DNA of 64,000 nucleotides, taken from assembly GCF_900119365.1 (NCBI RefSeq), contig NZ_FPJO01000005.1, positions 1 through 64,000 of the forward strand. The letters run 5' to 3'. Positions 17,206 through 25,260 of this stretch are shown here, piece by piece. The DNA is from Streptomyces atratus. GTDB taxonomy: Bacteria > Actinomycetota > Actinomycetes > Streptomycetales > Streptomycetaceae. The position numbers and the translations under genes were made by a program. A model generated the notes under the pieces. It was given only the letters and a program-made list of their open reading frames with translations, made no database searches and was not told where the DNA came from. How positions within the stretch are numbered: position 1 is the first letter of the stretch; each line of letters starts with the position of its first letter.

Positions 17206-18147
17206 ATGGGGGCAGGGCACGACCACGGGCACACACACGGCGGGCCGCCGCCCACCGGCACGGCAGCCGCCGCGCACAAGGGACGGCTGCGGATCGCGCT
17301 CGGCATCACACTCACCGTGATGGTCGTGGAGATCGTCGGCGGTGTGCTCGCCGACTCTCTGGCACTGATCGCCGACGCGGCCCATATGGCGACCGACGCG
17401 CTCGGCCTGGGCATGGCGCTGCTGGCGATCCATTTCGCCAACCGGCCGGCCGGGCTGAACCGCACCTTCGGCTACGCCCGTGCCGAGATCCTCGCCGCGC
17501 TCGCCAACTGTCTGCTGCTGCTCGGCGTGGGCGGCTTCCTGCTCTTCGAGGCCGTCGAGCGCTTCATCACCCCGGCCGAGACCAGGGGTGGGCTGACGAT
17601 CGCCTTCGCCCTGGTCGGCATGGTCGCCAACATGATTTCCCTGTCGCTGCTGATGCGCGGGCAGAAGGACAGCCTCAATGTGCGCGGCGCCTATCTGGAG
17701 GTGCTCGCGGACACGCTCGGCTCGTTCGCGGTGCTGATCTCGGCGGGGATCATCCTGGCCACCGGCTGGCAGGCCGCCGACCCGATCGCCTCGCTGGTCA
17801 TCGGCCTGATGATCGTCCCCCGGACCGTGAAGCTGCTCAGGGAGACGCTCAATGTGCTGCTGGAGTCGGCGCCCAAGGGGGTCGACATGGGTGAGGTACG
17901 GGCCCACATCACCGCACTGCCCGGCGTGCTGGACGTACACGACCTGCACGCCTGGACGATCACCTCGGGAATGCCGGTGCTCTCCGCCCATGTGGTGGTG
18001 CGCCAGGACATGCTCGACTCGATCGGGCACGAGAAGCTCCTCCACGAGCTGCAGGGCTGCCTGGGCGTCCACTTCGACGTGGAGCACTGCACCTTCCAGC
18101 TGGAGCCGAGCGGCCATGCCGAGCACGAGGCCAGGCTCTGCCGCTGA
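17206..18147 (+). CDS. cation diffusion facilitator (CDF) metal efflux pump
   Basis: A membrane antiporter exporting divalent metals (Zn, Co or Cd) against protons. The 313-aa protein starts with a His-rich cytoplasmic tail (GHDHGHTHG), then has six membrane segments with the family motifs SLALIADAAHMATDALG (metal site Asp/His in helix 2) and VLADTLGSF (helix 5; the HxxxD of zinc transporters reads EVLAD here, so one ligand differs), and a C-terminal cytoplasmic domain rich in His. The ATG at 17206 follows GGAGG at 17193; longer in-frame starts lack a ribosome site. Monocistronic; a short hairpin (18151-18165) follows. The exact metal cannot be inferred. Confidence 0.93.
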   Translation: MGAGHDHGHTHGGPPPTGTAAAAHKGRLRIALGITLTVMVVEIVGGVLADSLALIADAAHMATDALGLGMALLAIHFANRPAGLNRTFGYARAEILAALANCLLLLGVGGFLLFEAVERFITPAETRGGLTIAFALVGMVANMISLSLLMRGQKDSLNVRGAYLEVLADTLGSFAVLISAGIILATGWQAADPIASLVIGLMIVPRTVKLLRETLNVLLESAPKGVDMGEVRAHITALPGVLDVHDLHAWTITSGMPVLSAHVVVRQDMLDSIGHEKLLHELQGCLGVHFDVEHCTFQLEPSGHAEHEARLCR

Positions 18148-18226
18148 GATCCCCGTCCGGCGGGGCCGTGTAGGGTCTTCGCAGAGGCGTTCGGCCTCCC
18201 CATGTGCGAGAGAGGAGCTGAGGTTG

Positions 18227-18295
18227 ATGACCGTCGCGACGGCGCCTGCCCGGCGCAGCATCCGGTCCTTCCTCATCTCCCGGGTTCTCGGCTAG
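18227..18295 (+). CDS. possible 22-aa peptide upstream of the methyltransferase-GNAT gene
   Basis: An ATG behind AGGAG and GAGG (18213-18223) opens a 22-codon ORF (MTVATAPARRSIRSFLISRV plus LG) ending 62 nt before the next gene. A TAGGGT at 18171-18176 could be its -10 box. The good ribosome site suggests translation; the peptide is Arg-rich with a short hydrophobic segment. It could be a leader peptide or a small protein. No homologue is recognised. Confidence 0.4.
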   Translation: MTVATAPARRSIRSFLISRVLG

Positions 18296-18357
18296 CACCC
18301 CGACTCGCACCGGGTCGACACGTTGGCCGGAGCCCTCGTACATCAAGGGTTCCCACG

Positions 18358-19626
18358 TTGACCGACAACGACCACGCCGTCCGTACCGAGGCGTTCTTCT
18401 CCCTGCACCACGGCCTGCCCCGGCAGAGCCCCGGCTCCGACGCCACCGCCCGGCGGCTGCTGGAGCTCACCGGCCCGTTGCCGCGCCGTCCGCGCGTCCT
18501 GGACCTGGGCTGCGGGCCCGGCCGGGCCGCGCTGCTCCTCGCCGCCGAGGCCGGCGCCGAGGTGACCGCCGTCGACCTCCACCAGCCGTTCCTCGACGAA
18601 CTGCGCGAGGGGGCCGACGCCCGCGGGCTCGGCAACCGCGTCCGTACGGTCCGGGCCGACATGGCAGAGCTGTCCGGCCCCGATTTCCCCGACGGGTCGT
18701 TCGACCTCGTCTGGGCCGAGGGGTCGGCGTACATCATCGGTTTCGACACCGCCCTGCGTGACTGGAAGCGGCTGCTCGCCCCGGGCGGTTCCCTGGTCGT
18801 CAGCGAGTGCGTCTGGACGACGGACGCGCCGACGGCCCAGGCGCGCGCCTTCTGGGAGCAGGAGACGTCGATGCGCCCCGTGGCGGGCAACACGGCGGCG
18901 GCCGTGGCGGCCGGCTACCACGTCCTCGGGGCGCTGGTGCAGCCCGACAGCGACTGGGACGAGTACTACGTCCCGCTCGCCGAGCGCGTCGAGACCGCTG
19001 ACGCGTCGGCCCCCGGAATGGCGTGGGCGCTCGCGGCAACCCGCGAGGAGCTGGCCATGCGGCGCGACCACGGCACGGAGTACGGCTACGCCTGCTACGT
19101 GCTGCGCCCCGCCGACCCGCGCTGGACGACCCGTCCGGAGACGGCGGCGGACGCGGCGGCCGTGCACGCGCTCAACGCCGCCGCCTTCCCGACGCCGGAC
19201 GAGGCCGCTCTCGTCGACGCGCTGCGCGCCGACCCGGCGGCCTGGCTGCCCGGCCTCTCCCAGGTCGCGACGGACGGCCCGGACGGGGACGTCACGGCGT
19301 ACGCCCTGCTGACCCGGTGCCGGGTCGGGGACGCTCCGGCGCTCGCGCTGGCCCCGGTGGCGACGGCCCCGGAGCACCAGCGCCGGGGGGCGGGGCAGGA
19401 GGTGGTGCGGGCGGTGCTCGACGCGGCAAGGCTGCGCGGCGAGTCACTCGTCCTGGTGCTCGGTCATCCCGAGTACTACCCGAAGTTCGGCTTCGTACCG
19501 GCGTCGCGGTACGGGATCCGGCCGGGCTTCGACGTCCCGGACGAGGCGATGATGGCCCTGGTGCTGGACGAATCCGCGCCGGTGCCGCAGGGCACGATCC
19601 ATTACCCGGCCGCCTTCGGCGTCTGA
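18358..19626 (+). CDS. SAM-dependent methyltransferase fused to a GNAT acetyltransferase
   Basis: A 422-aa two-domain enzyme. Residues about 1-255 form a class I methyltransferase (motif I VLDLGCGPGRAA at 47-58, acidic motif II end AVDLHQP, motif after DGSFDLVWAEG). Residues about 265-422 form a GNAT domain (RRGAGQEVVRAVLDAAR acetyl-CoA loop, then GHPEYYPKFGFVPA typical of the YhbS-like N-acetyltransferases). Substrates are unknown. The start is a TTG at 18358 with AAGGG 8 nt upstream. The fusion suggests two modifications of one substrate or coupling of a self-protection activity; which of these cannot be seen. Confidence 0.87.
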   Translation: MTDNDHAVRTEAFFSLHHGLPRQSPGSDATARRLLELTGPLPRRPRVLDLGCGPGRAALLLAAEAGAEVTAVDLHQPFLDELREGADARGLGNRVRTVRADMAELSGPDFPDGSFDLVWAEGSAYIIGFDTALRDWKRLLAPGGSLVVSECVWTTDAPTAQARAFWEQETSMRPVAGNTAAAVAAGYHVLGALVQPDSDWDEYYVPLAERVETADASAPGMAWALAATREELAMRRDHGTEYGYACYVLRPADPRWTTRPETAADAAAVHALNAAAFPTPDEAALVDALRADPAAWLPGLSQVATDGPDGDVTAYALLTRCRVGDAPALALAPVATAPEHQRRGAGQEVVRAVLDAARLRGESLVLVLGHPEYYPKFGFVPASRYGIRPGFDVPDEAMMALVLDESAPVPQGTIHYPAAFGV

Positions 19627-19773
19627 CGCACCGTCCGCTCCCGCCGCGCCTCGTGGTGCGGCGGGACCGGACATGCCAGACCCCGAGGTGCGGACAAGCG
19701 GCTTTTGTACGGCAGACTTGACCGGAATCGACGGGACCGGCGCACCGGGCCGGGACCATAGCGAAGGATGGGT

Positions 19774-20367
19774 ATGCCGACCACACCAGCCACCGCGGCG
19801 CACAGCTCGTCGAACGGCACAGCAGAAGCGATCATGCTCGAACTGGTCGATGAGAACGGCACCACCATCGGCACGGCGGAGAAGCTCGCCGCCCACCAGC
19901 CGCCCGGTCAGCTGCACCGCGCCTTCTCGGTCTTCCTCTTCGACGAGCAGGGCAGGCTGCTGCTCCAGCGCCGTGCGCTCGGCAAGTACCACTCCCCCGG
20001 TGTCTGGTCGAACACCTGCTGCGGCCACCCCTACCCCGGTGAGGCGCCCTTCGCCGCCGCCGCCCGGCGCACCTATGAGGAGCTGGGGATCTCGCCCTCC
20101 CTGCTGGCCGAGGCGGGCACGGTCCGCTACAACCACCCCGACCCGGCCTCCGGTCTGGTGGAGCAGGAGTTCAACCACCTCTTCGTGGGAATGGCGCAGG
20201 AGCGGCCGGCCCCGGACCCGGAGGAGGTCGGTGAGACCGCCTTCGTGACGGCCGAGGAGCTCGCGGAGCGTCATGCCCGGTCGCCGTTCTCGGCCTGGTT
20301 CATGACGGTGCTGGATGCCGCGCGTCCGGCGATCAGGGAGCTGACCGGGCCGTCCGCCGGCTGGTGA
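19774..20367 (+). CDS. idi: isopentenyl-diphosphate delta-isomerase, type I
   Basis: Interconverts IPP and DMAPP in the cytoplasm, setting the starter/extender ratio for prenyl synthases such as the one in the hopanoid operon. The 197-aa Nudix-fold enzyme has the catalytic Cys in NTCCGHP (C83), the Nudix-like helix AAARRTYEELGI and the glutamate region EQEFNHLF (E130/E132). The ATG at 19774 was chosen because GAAGG lies 6 nt upstream; an ATG 6 nt earlier overlaps that site. A single type I enzyme is usual in Streptomyces. It is separated from the hopanoid operon by about 10 kb in this window. Confidence 0.96.
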   Translation: MPTTPATAAHSSSNGTAEAIMLELVDENGTTIGTAEKLAAHQPPGQLHRAFSVFLFDEQGRLLLQRRALGKYHSPGVWSNTCCGHPYPGEAPFAAAARRTYEELGISPSLLAEAGTVRYNHPDPASGLVEQEFNHLFVGMAQERPAPDPEEVGETAFVTAEELAERHARSPFSAWFMTVLDAARPAIRELTGPSAGW

Positions 20368-20406
20368 CGGGCGGGCGGCACCGGGCGCGCCGGCGGATGC
20401 CGGTGG

Positions 20407-20862
20407 TCAGGGCCGCGGGCTCAACGGCAGCGCCGCCCAGATGATCTTTCCGCCGCCTGCGGTGTGCTCCACATCGCAGGCTCCGCCCGCTTCCCGGGTG
20501 ATCTCCCGGACCAGCAGCAGACCGCGCCCGCCGGTCTGCGCGTAGTCCGTCTCCAGGGCCGTCGGACGGTAGGGATGGTTGTCCTCGACGGACACCCTGA
20601 TCCACTCCTCGCCCACGGCCACCTCGACGGCGAGCTCCGGCGAGAGCAGCGCGGCATGCTTCACCGCGTTGGTGACCAGCTCGGAGACGATCAGCAGCAG
20701 TCCCTCGGCGACGTCCTCGTCCAGCGGCACGCCCTGGCGCTTCAGCAGATCGCGCACCGCGTGCCGGGCCTGCGGTACGGAGACGTCCACGGCCGGGGCG
20801 GTGAACCGCCAGACTCCCTCGTACGACACGGGCCGGGCCGGGACACTCCCGCGGCTCTCCAT
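20407..20862 (-). CDS. ATP-binding regulatory protein (HATPase, anti-sigma/RsbW-like)
   Basis: A 151-aa GHKL ATPase-fold protein of the anti-sigma factor kinase-like group that is abundant in Streptomyces. The N-box is ELVTNAVKHA, followed by a DNHPYRPTA segment and the G-box TGGRGLLLVREI. These proteins usually regulate sigma factors or act as partners of DNA-binding proteins; no partner lies next to it. The start is uncertain: the ATG at 20862 gives a family-typical length, while an ATG at 20970 adds 36 residues that look non-conserved, and neither has a strong ribosome site. It is convergent with idi. Confidence 0.85.
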   Translation of the reverse strand: MESRGSVPARPVSYEGVWRFTAPAVDVSVPQARHAVRDLLKRQGVPLDEDVAEGLLLIVSELVTNAVKHAALLSPELAVEVAVGEEWIRVSVEDNHPYRPTALETDYAQTGGRGLLLVREITREAGGACDVEHTAGGGKIIWAALPLSPRP

Positions 20863-20997
20863 AGTCCGGTACCCGCTCTCCGCTCGATGGTGACTGCACG
20901 TCGAGTACAGAGTGCGGGGCGTAGTCGGCCCCGGCCGGGTCACTGCACAGAATTCGACTTCTATCGACATGTTCTGACCGGACAGGACACGAAAGAC

Positions 20998-21621
20998 TCA
21001 ATCATTGGACCGCTTCTGCTCATCTCGCGGGGGTGAGTCGGGAAGCTCTCCGGTCACCCTCTGTTCCGAGACCATCGAGACGATGCGGCGGCCGCCCACG
21101 CCCATCGCGATCAGGCCGAGCCCGTCGAAGAGCAGCGCCAGCGAGAAGAAGAGACCCAGTACGTAAAGGCTGCTGTGCGGCCAGTCGAAGAGCACCAGCA
21201 GCCCCAGCAGCAGGCCGAACGCTCCTTGCAGCAGCGTCCAGCCGAACTGCGGGCCGCGCACCACGACGCTGCCCACCAGGCGGAACACCCCGCCGGTCAG
21301 GAAGAGCAGCGCGGCGAACATGGTCAGCGCCTCCGCGGTGCCGTGCGGGTGGCGGATGACGACGATTCCGGCGGCGATGTTCAGCGCGGCCACCACGACG
21401 CCCAGCCAGAAGTAGTCGCTGCCGCGGGAGTCGATGGCGTGCAGCAGTCCGACGATGCCGCCGATCAGCAGCAGCCAGCCGAACAGGAGCATCGAGGTCA
21501 GCGTCGCGACGCCGGTGTAGACGAGGCCGACGAGGCCGGCCACGACGAGCAGGGCACCGAGCAGGGCGAGCCAGCCGAAGCTGCGGCTCAGTCTCCTGCC
21601 CTCGGTTGCGGGATCTGCCAC
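20998..21621 (-). CDS. HdeD/DUF308 family membrane protein
   Basis: A 207-aa membrane protein with six predicted helices arranged as three pairs (starting near residues 15, 42, 70, 97, 125 and 150), the layout of the HdeD family linked in enterobacteria to acid stress. It ends in a charged hydrophilic tail (SPPRDEQKRSND). The GTG start follows GAGGAGC. The biochemical role of actinobacterial members is unknown. The gene is divergent from the enoyl-CoA hydratase, with 80 nt between the starts. Confidence 0.85.
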   Translation of the reverse strand: MADPATEGRRLSRSFGWLALLGALLVVAGLVGLVYTGVATLTSMLLFGWLLLIGGIVGLLHAIDSRGSDYFWLGVVVAALNIAAGIVVIRHPHGTAEALTMFAALLFLTGGVFRLVGSVVVRGPQFGWTLLQGAFGLLLGLLVLFDWPHSSLYVLGLFFSLALLFDGLGLIAMGVGGRRIVSMVSEQRVTGELPDSPPRDEQKRSND

Positions 21622-21688
21622 GGGAAGCTCCTCACGGTGCGTGCCTGGTCGGATACCCCTTCTTGATCATAGGTTCGAACGGTACGGA

Positions 21689-21694
21689 TAGCAT
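21689..21694 (+). promoter_or_regulatory. -10 box TAGCAT placing transcription start at the ATG of the enoyl-CoA hydratase
   Basis: TAGCAT ends 7 nt before the ATG at 21702 and no ribosome site precedes that ATG, which fits a leaderless mRNA. No good -35 at normal spacing was found. Confidence 0.45.
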
Positions 21695-21701
21695 CCGGCG
21701 C

Positions 21702-22454
21702 ATGGACCGTACGGAACCCGGACTGGAGCACGCCGTCGCGGACGGCGTCGCCACCGTCGTCATCAGCAACCCCGCCAAACGCAATGCGATGACGGCCGCG
21801 ATGTGGCGCGCGCTGCCCGGCCTGCTGGAGCGGCTGGCGGCCGATCCCGCGGTCCGGGTGCTGGTGCTGACCGGTGCCGGGGACACCTTCTGCGCGGGTG
21901 CGGACATCTCCTCGCTGCGGGACCCGGCGGGCGATCCGCAAGCGCTCGCCGTGGCGGCCGAGGAGGCGCTGGCCGCGTTCCCCGAACCGACGCTCGCGGC
22001 GATCCGGGGCTACTGCGTGGGCGGCGGCAGCCAGCTGGCGGCCGCCTGCGATCTGCGGTTCGCGGAGGAGGGTGCGTCCTTCGGTGTCACCCCGGCCAAG
22101 CTCGGCATCGTGTACGCCGCGTCGTCGACCCGGCGGCTGGTGGCGCTGACCGGCCCGGCCACGGCGAAGCATCTGCTGTTCTCCGGCGAGCTGATCGACA
22201 CCGCGCGGGCGCTGCGCACCGGCCTGGTCGACGAGGTGCTGCCGGCCGGTGGGCTGGACAAGCGGGTCGAGGCGTACGCGGCGACCCTGGCGGCCCGCTC
22301 GCAGCTGACGCAGGCGGCGGCGAAGGAGTTCGCCGCCGGGCGCGAGGACCGGGACGCGTACTGGGCGGAGCAGGCGCGCGGCAGCGGCGACACCGCCGAG
22401 GGTGTCGCCGCCTTCCTGGAGCGGCGCGCGCCGCGCTTCACCTGGACGGCCTGA
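21702..22454 (+). CDS. enoyl-CoA hydratase/isomerase family protein
   Basis: Crotonase-fold enzyme of 250 aa acting on CoA thioesters. The oxyanion-hole strand reads AGADISSL and the second oxyanion glycine region is GYCVGGGSQLAAACDL. At the usual catalytic Glu positions the protein has Gln/Ser near GGGSQ and LGIVYA in place of LGLxPG, so a classical hydratase mechanism is uncertain; it may be an isomerase or other crotonase. It probably starts without a leader (see the -10 box at 21689). It is not close to the beta-oxidation operon at 40-46 kb. Confidence 0.85.
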   Translation: MDRTEPGLEHAVADGVATVVISNPAKRNAMTAAMWRALPGLLERLAADPAVRVLVLTGAGDTFCAGADISSLRDPAGDPQALAVAAEEALAAFPEPTLAAIRGYCVGGGSQLAAACDLRFAEEGASFGVTPAKLGIVYAASSTRRLVALTGPATAKHLLFSGELIDTARALRTGLVDEVLPAGGLDKRVEAYAATLAARSQLTQAAAKEFAAGREDRDAYWAEQARGSGDTAEGVAAFLERRAPRFTWTA

Positions 22455-22465
22455 CCGCCCGCGCC

Positions 22466-23101
22466 CTACTGGAGGAGGTAGTGGCGCTGGGCACGGAACC
22501 GCTCGACCATGGCCGCCGGGGCCTTCTCCGGCGAGCCCGCGTCGTACGGCGGCTGCGGGTCGTACTCGGTCAGCAGCTGTACGGCCAGGGCGTGTTCGTC
22601 GCCCGAGATCCGGCCCGCCAGGGTGAGCCCCATGTCGATGCCGGACGAGACGCCCGCCGCGGTGACGTACTTCCCGTCGATGACGACGCGCTCGCCGGTC
22701 GGCTCGGCGCCGAGCTCCTTCAGCACGTCCAGCAGGAGCCAGTGCGAGGTGGCGCGCCGGCCCGTCAGCAGTCCGGCCGCGGCGAGCAGCAGCGAACCGG
22801 TGCAGACGGAGGTGGTCCAGGTGCTGGTGGCATCTGCGGCGCGCAGCCAGCCGAGCAGTGCCTCGTTCTCCATCTGGTCACGCTGACCGGGGCCGCCGGG
22901 CACGACCACCACGTCCGGTGCCGGTACCTCGGCGAAGGTCCTGTCGGCGACGAGCGAGAGGGTGCCGGTGTCATTGCCCACCGGCCCGGTCCGTTCGGCG
23001 ACGAACACGGTCTCGGCGCCGGGGGTGCGGGCGAGCATTTCGTGGGGGCCCACCGCGTCGAGTGCGGTGAAGCGGTCGAAGAGGACGATGGCGATCTGCA
23101 T
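22466..23101 (-). CDS. DJ-1/PfpI family protein
   Basis: A 211-aa class I glutamine amidotransferase-like protein of the DJ-1/PfpI superfamily, with the nucleophile elbow SVCTGS (C100) and the upstream VVPGGPGQRDQ loop. Isocyanide hydratases and many uncharacterised members share this arrangement (nucleophilic Cys with an early acidic residue, here D16 in LDAVGPHE). AAAGGGAACCC precedes the ATG. It follows the GlxA-type regulator gene by 52 nt on the same strand, so the two are probably co-transcribed, and the regulator carries the same fold as its sensor domain. Confidence 0.88.
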   Translation of the reverse strand: MQIAIVLFDRFTALDAVGPHEMLARTPGAETVFVAERTGPVGNDTGTLSLVADRTFAEVPAPDVVVVPGGPGQRDQMENEALLGWLRAADATSTWTTSVCTGSLLLAAAGLLTGRRATSHWLLLDVLKELGAEPTGERVVIDGKYVTAAGVSSGIDMGLTLAGRISGDEHALAVQLLTEYDPQPPYDAGSPEKAPAAMVERFRAQRHYLLQ

Positions 23102-23153
23102 GGGTTCCCTTTCTCGGTCCAGCGGTCGAGCGGTCCGGCGAGCGACCGGCCGG

Positions 23154-24116
23154 TCAGTCGGTGGCGGGTCGGGTGCGGAAGCGGCGGCGGTACTCGGCGG
23201 GGGCGGTGCCCAGCGCCTTGACGAACGCGCGGCGCATCGCCTCCGTCGTGCCGTAGCCGCAGGCGCGGGAGATACCAGTGACACCGTCGGTGGAGTCCTC
23301 CAGCAGCCTGCGGGCCTGTTCGAGGCGTACGCGGTCGACGTAACGGCCCGGCGTGAGGCCCGTCTCAGCCTGGAAGGCACGCGCGAAATGACGGGGCGAC
23401 AGACGGGCCCGGGCGGCGAGCGCCTCGACGCAGAGGTCCTCGCCGGGGTTCTCGGTGATCCAGTGCTGGACCTCGCGCAGCGGTTCGCGCCGGGCGGTCT
23501 GGGCGGTGAGCTGGGCGCTGAACTGGGCCTGGTTGCCGGGCCTGCGCAGAAAGACCACCAGGTGCCGGGCGATGCTGAGCGCGATGTCCCTGCCGTGGTC
23601 CTCCTCGACGAGCGCGAGCGCCAGGTCGATTCCGGCGGTGACCCCGGCGGAGGTGGCCAGCCGGCCGTCGCGGACGAAGATCGGGTCCGGGTCGACCTCG
23701 ACGGCCGGGTGGTTGCGGGCGAGGTGGTCGCAGAGCGTCCAGTGCGTGGTCACCCGGTGCCCGTCGAGCAGTCCGGCCCCGGCGAGCAGCAGCACGCCCG
23801 TGCAGACGGAGACGAGCCGTTCGGCCCGCGGGGCGTGTGCCCGCAGCCAGTCGACGAGCGCCGAGTCCGGGGCGCGGGTGCCCTCGCCGCCGGGGACGAG
23901 CAGGGTGTGGGGTGGTTCGGCGTCGGCCAGGGCGCCGTCCGGGACGAGGACGAGGCCGCTGCTGGTGCGGACCGGGGCGCCGTCGAGCGAGGCGGTGCGC
24001 AGTGCGTATCCGGCGCCGGGGAAGTGGGAGGCCCCGGCGAAGACCTCCACCGGCCCGGTGACATCCAGGCTCTGGACGCCGTCGTAGAGGACGACGAGTA
24101 CGGATCGCTGCGCCAT
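23154..24116 (-). CDS. GlxA family transcriptional regulator (DJ-1-like sensor plus AraC HTH)
   Basis: A 320-aa DNA-binding regulator. Residues 1-190 form a DJ-1/PfpI-like domain keeping the elbow Cys (SVCTGV, C105). Residues about 215-315 form the AraC/XylS double helix-turn-helix (ALAARARLSPRHFARAFQAE, then TGISRACGYGTTEAMRRAF). GlxA members such as the arginine-catabolism regulator ArgR of pseudomonads use the N-terminal domain for ligand sensing, usually without enzymatic activity. Start: the ATG at 24116 with an AGG 9 nt upstream; an ATG at 24125 is the alternative. The adjacent DJ-1 gene is the likely target. Confidence 0.9.
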   Translation of the reverse strand: MAQRSVLVVLYDGVQSLDVTGPVEVFAGASHFPGAGYALRTASLDGAPVRTSSGLVLVPDGALADAEPPHTLLVPGGEGTRAPDSALVDWLRAHAPRAERLVSVCTGVLLLAGAGLLDGHRVTTHWTLCDHLARNHPAVEVDPDPIFVRDGRLATSAGVTAGIDLALALVEEDHGRDIALSIARHLVVFLRRPGNQAQFSAQLTAQTARREPLREVQHWITENPGEDLCVEALAARARLSPRHFARAFQAETGLTPGRYVDRVRLEQARRLLEDSTDGVTGISRACGYGTTEAMRRAFVKALGTAPAEYRRRFRTRPATD

Positions 24117-24223
24117 GGCTGTCATCCTGGTCGGCCCCGCATATGGCCGCAATGACGAAGAACCCACCTTTTCTGCCACGGCGGGGCCGCCGCGCTCTTG
24201 ATGCCGCCCGAGGCTACCGGACG

Positions 24224-24239
24224 TACCGACCGGTCGGTA
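24224..24239. promoter_or_regulatory. perfect 16-bp palindrome, TetR-type operator
   Basis: TACCGACCGGTCGGTA is an uninterrupted palindrome of the classic TetR-family operator form. It overlaps a -10-like TAATGT (24238-24243) that lies 6 nt before the ATG at 24250. A regulator bound here would block transcription of the SCO6745-family gene. The cognate regulator is not adjacent. Confidence 0.75.
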
Positions 24240-24249
24240 ATGTGCCGCC

Positions 24250-25113
24250 ATGAGTACTCTGCCGCCTCGCGCCGGACGCCACTGTCACAACGCCATCAAC
24301 CCGCTGCACTCGACGGTCTACTTCTCCCCCGGCCTCGGCAAGGAGCTCGGGGAGCTCGGCATCGACGACTCGAACGCCGCCTACTTCGCCGCGCGTTCGG
24401 CGGCGATGGGTGCTGTCGGACCGGGCACGGTCACCGCGACGTTCTACAACTTCAACCACGACCTGGTGGCCCGGCATCTGCCCGCCGTGTGGTCCGTCGC
24501 CTCGCCGCAGGCGGTCCTGGACGCCCGGCTGCGCGCCGCCGACACCACCCTGCGGCGGCTGCTGGGCGAGGAGATCATCGCCTCCCCGGAACTGGCCGAG
24601 GCGGCGGAACTCGCGCTGCGCGCGGCCCAGGGGTGCACCCGACACGCCCGGCCGCTCTACGCCGCCCATGCCGATCTCCCGGTGCCGAAGGAGCCGCATC
24701 TGGCGTACTGGCACGCCGGCGCACTGCTGCGGGAGCACCGCGGCGACGGCCATCTCGCCGCGCTCATGACCGCCGGGCTCGACCCGCTGGAGGCCCTGGT
24801 CAGCCACACGGCGACCGGCAAGGGGATGAACCCGCGCTGGGTGCTCGCCACCCGTGGCTGGCAGCGCGACGACTGGGACGCGGCGTGCGAGCGGCTGCGC
24901 GGGCGCGGACTCCTGGACGCCGAGGGCGAGTTGACGGAGGCGGGCGTCGCGCTCCGGGCGGAGCTGGAGGAGGCCACGGACCGGATGGACGCGGCCCCGT
25001 ACGAGCACCTGGGCGCGGAGGGCGTGGAGCGGCTGACCGAGCTGGCGCGCGGGTTCCTGTTCACGGCGGCGTCGGCGGGCGCGTTCCCGGACGATCTCAT
25101 GGGCAAGGGCTGA
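24250..25113 (+). CDS. SCO6745-family protein, function unknown
   Basis: A 287-aa soluble protein resembling the family named after SCO6745 of S. coelicolor. The N-terminal half is helical and contains conserved-looking YFSPGLGKEL and TFYNFNHDLV segments. The C-terminal half looks like a winged-helix MarR-like domain (RWVLATRGWQRDDWDAACERLRGRGLLDAEGELTEAG). Whether it binds DNA is unknown. It has no Shine-Dalgarno, and a -10-like TAATGT lies 6 nt before the ATG, so it is probably leaderless; a TetR-type palindrome overlaps that promoter. It is followed by a strong hairpin terminator. Confidence 0.82.
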   Translation: MSTLPPRAGRHCHNAINPLHSTVYFSPGLGKELGELGIDDSNAAYFAARSAAMGAVGPGTVTATFYNFNHDLVARHLPAVWSVASPQAVLDARLRAADTTLRRLLGEEIIASPELAEAAELALRAAQGCTRHARPLYAAHADLPVPKEPHLAYWHAGALLREHRGDGHLAALMTAGLDPLEALVSHTATGKGMNPRWVLATRGWQRDDWDAACERLRGRGLLDAEGELTEAGVALRAELEEATDRMDAAPYEHLGAEGVERLTELARGFLFTAASAGAFPDDLMGKG

Positions 25114-25150
25114 GCCGCCGTCCGGCCCGGTCCGGACGAGAGGCCTCGGG

Positions 25151-25180
25151 GGTGGCCGGGCGACACGGCGCCCGGCCACC
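25151..25180 (+). terminator. hairpin terminator after the SCO6745-family gene
   Basis: An 11-bp perfect stem (GGTGGCCGGGC / GCCCGGCCACC) with an 8-nt loop, 38 nt after the stop codon. It separates this gene from tex. Confidence 0.75.
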
Positions 25181-25260
25181 CGGCACAATGCAGGCGAAGG
25201 GGCCCTGCCCCGGCATGCACAGCCAGTAGAGCCAGTACGAGAAGGCGAGTCGGTAGAACC

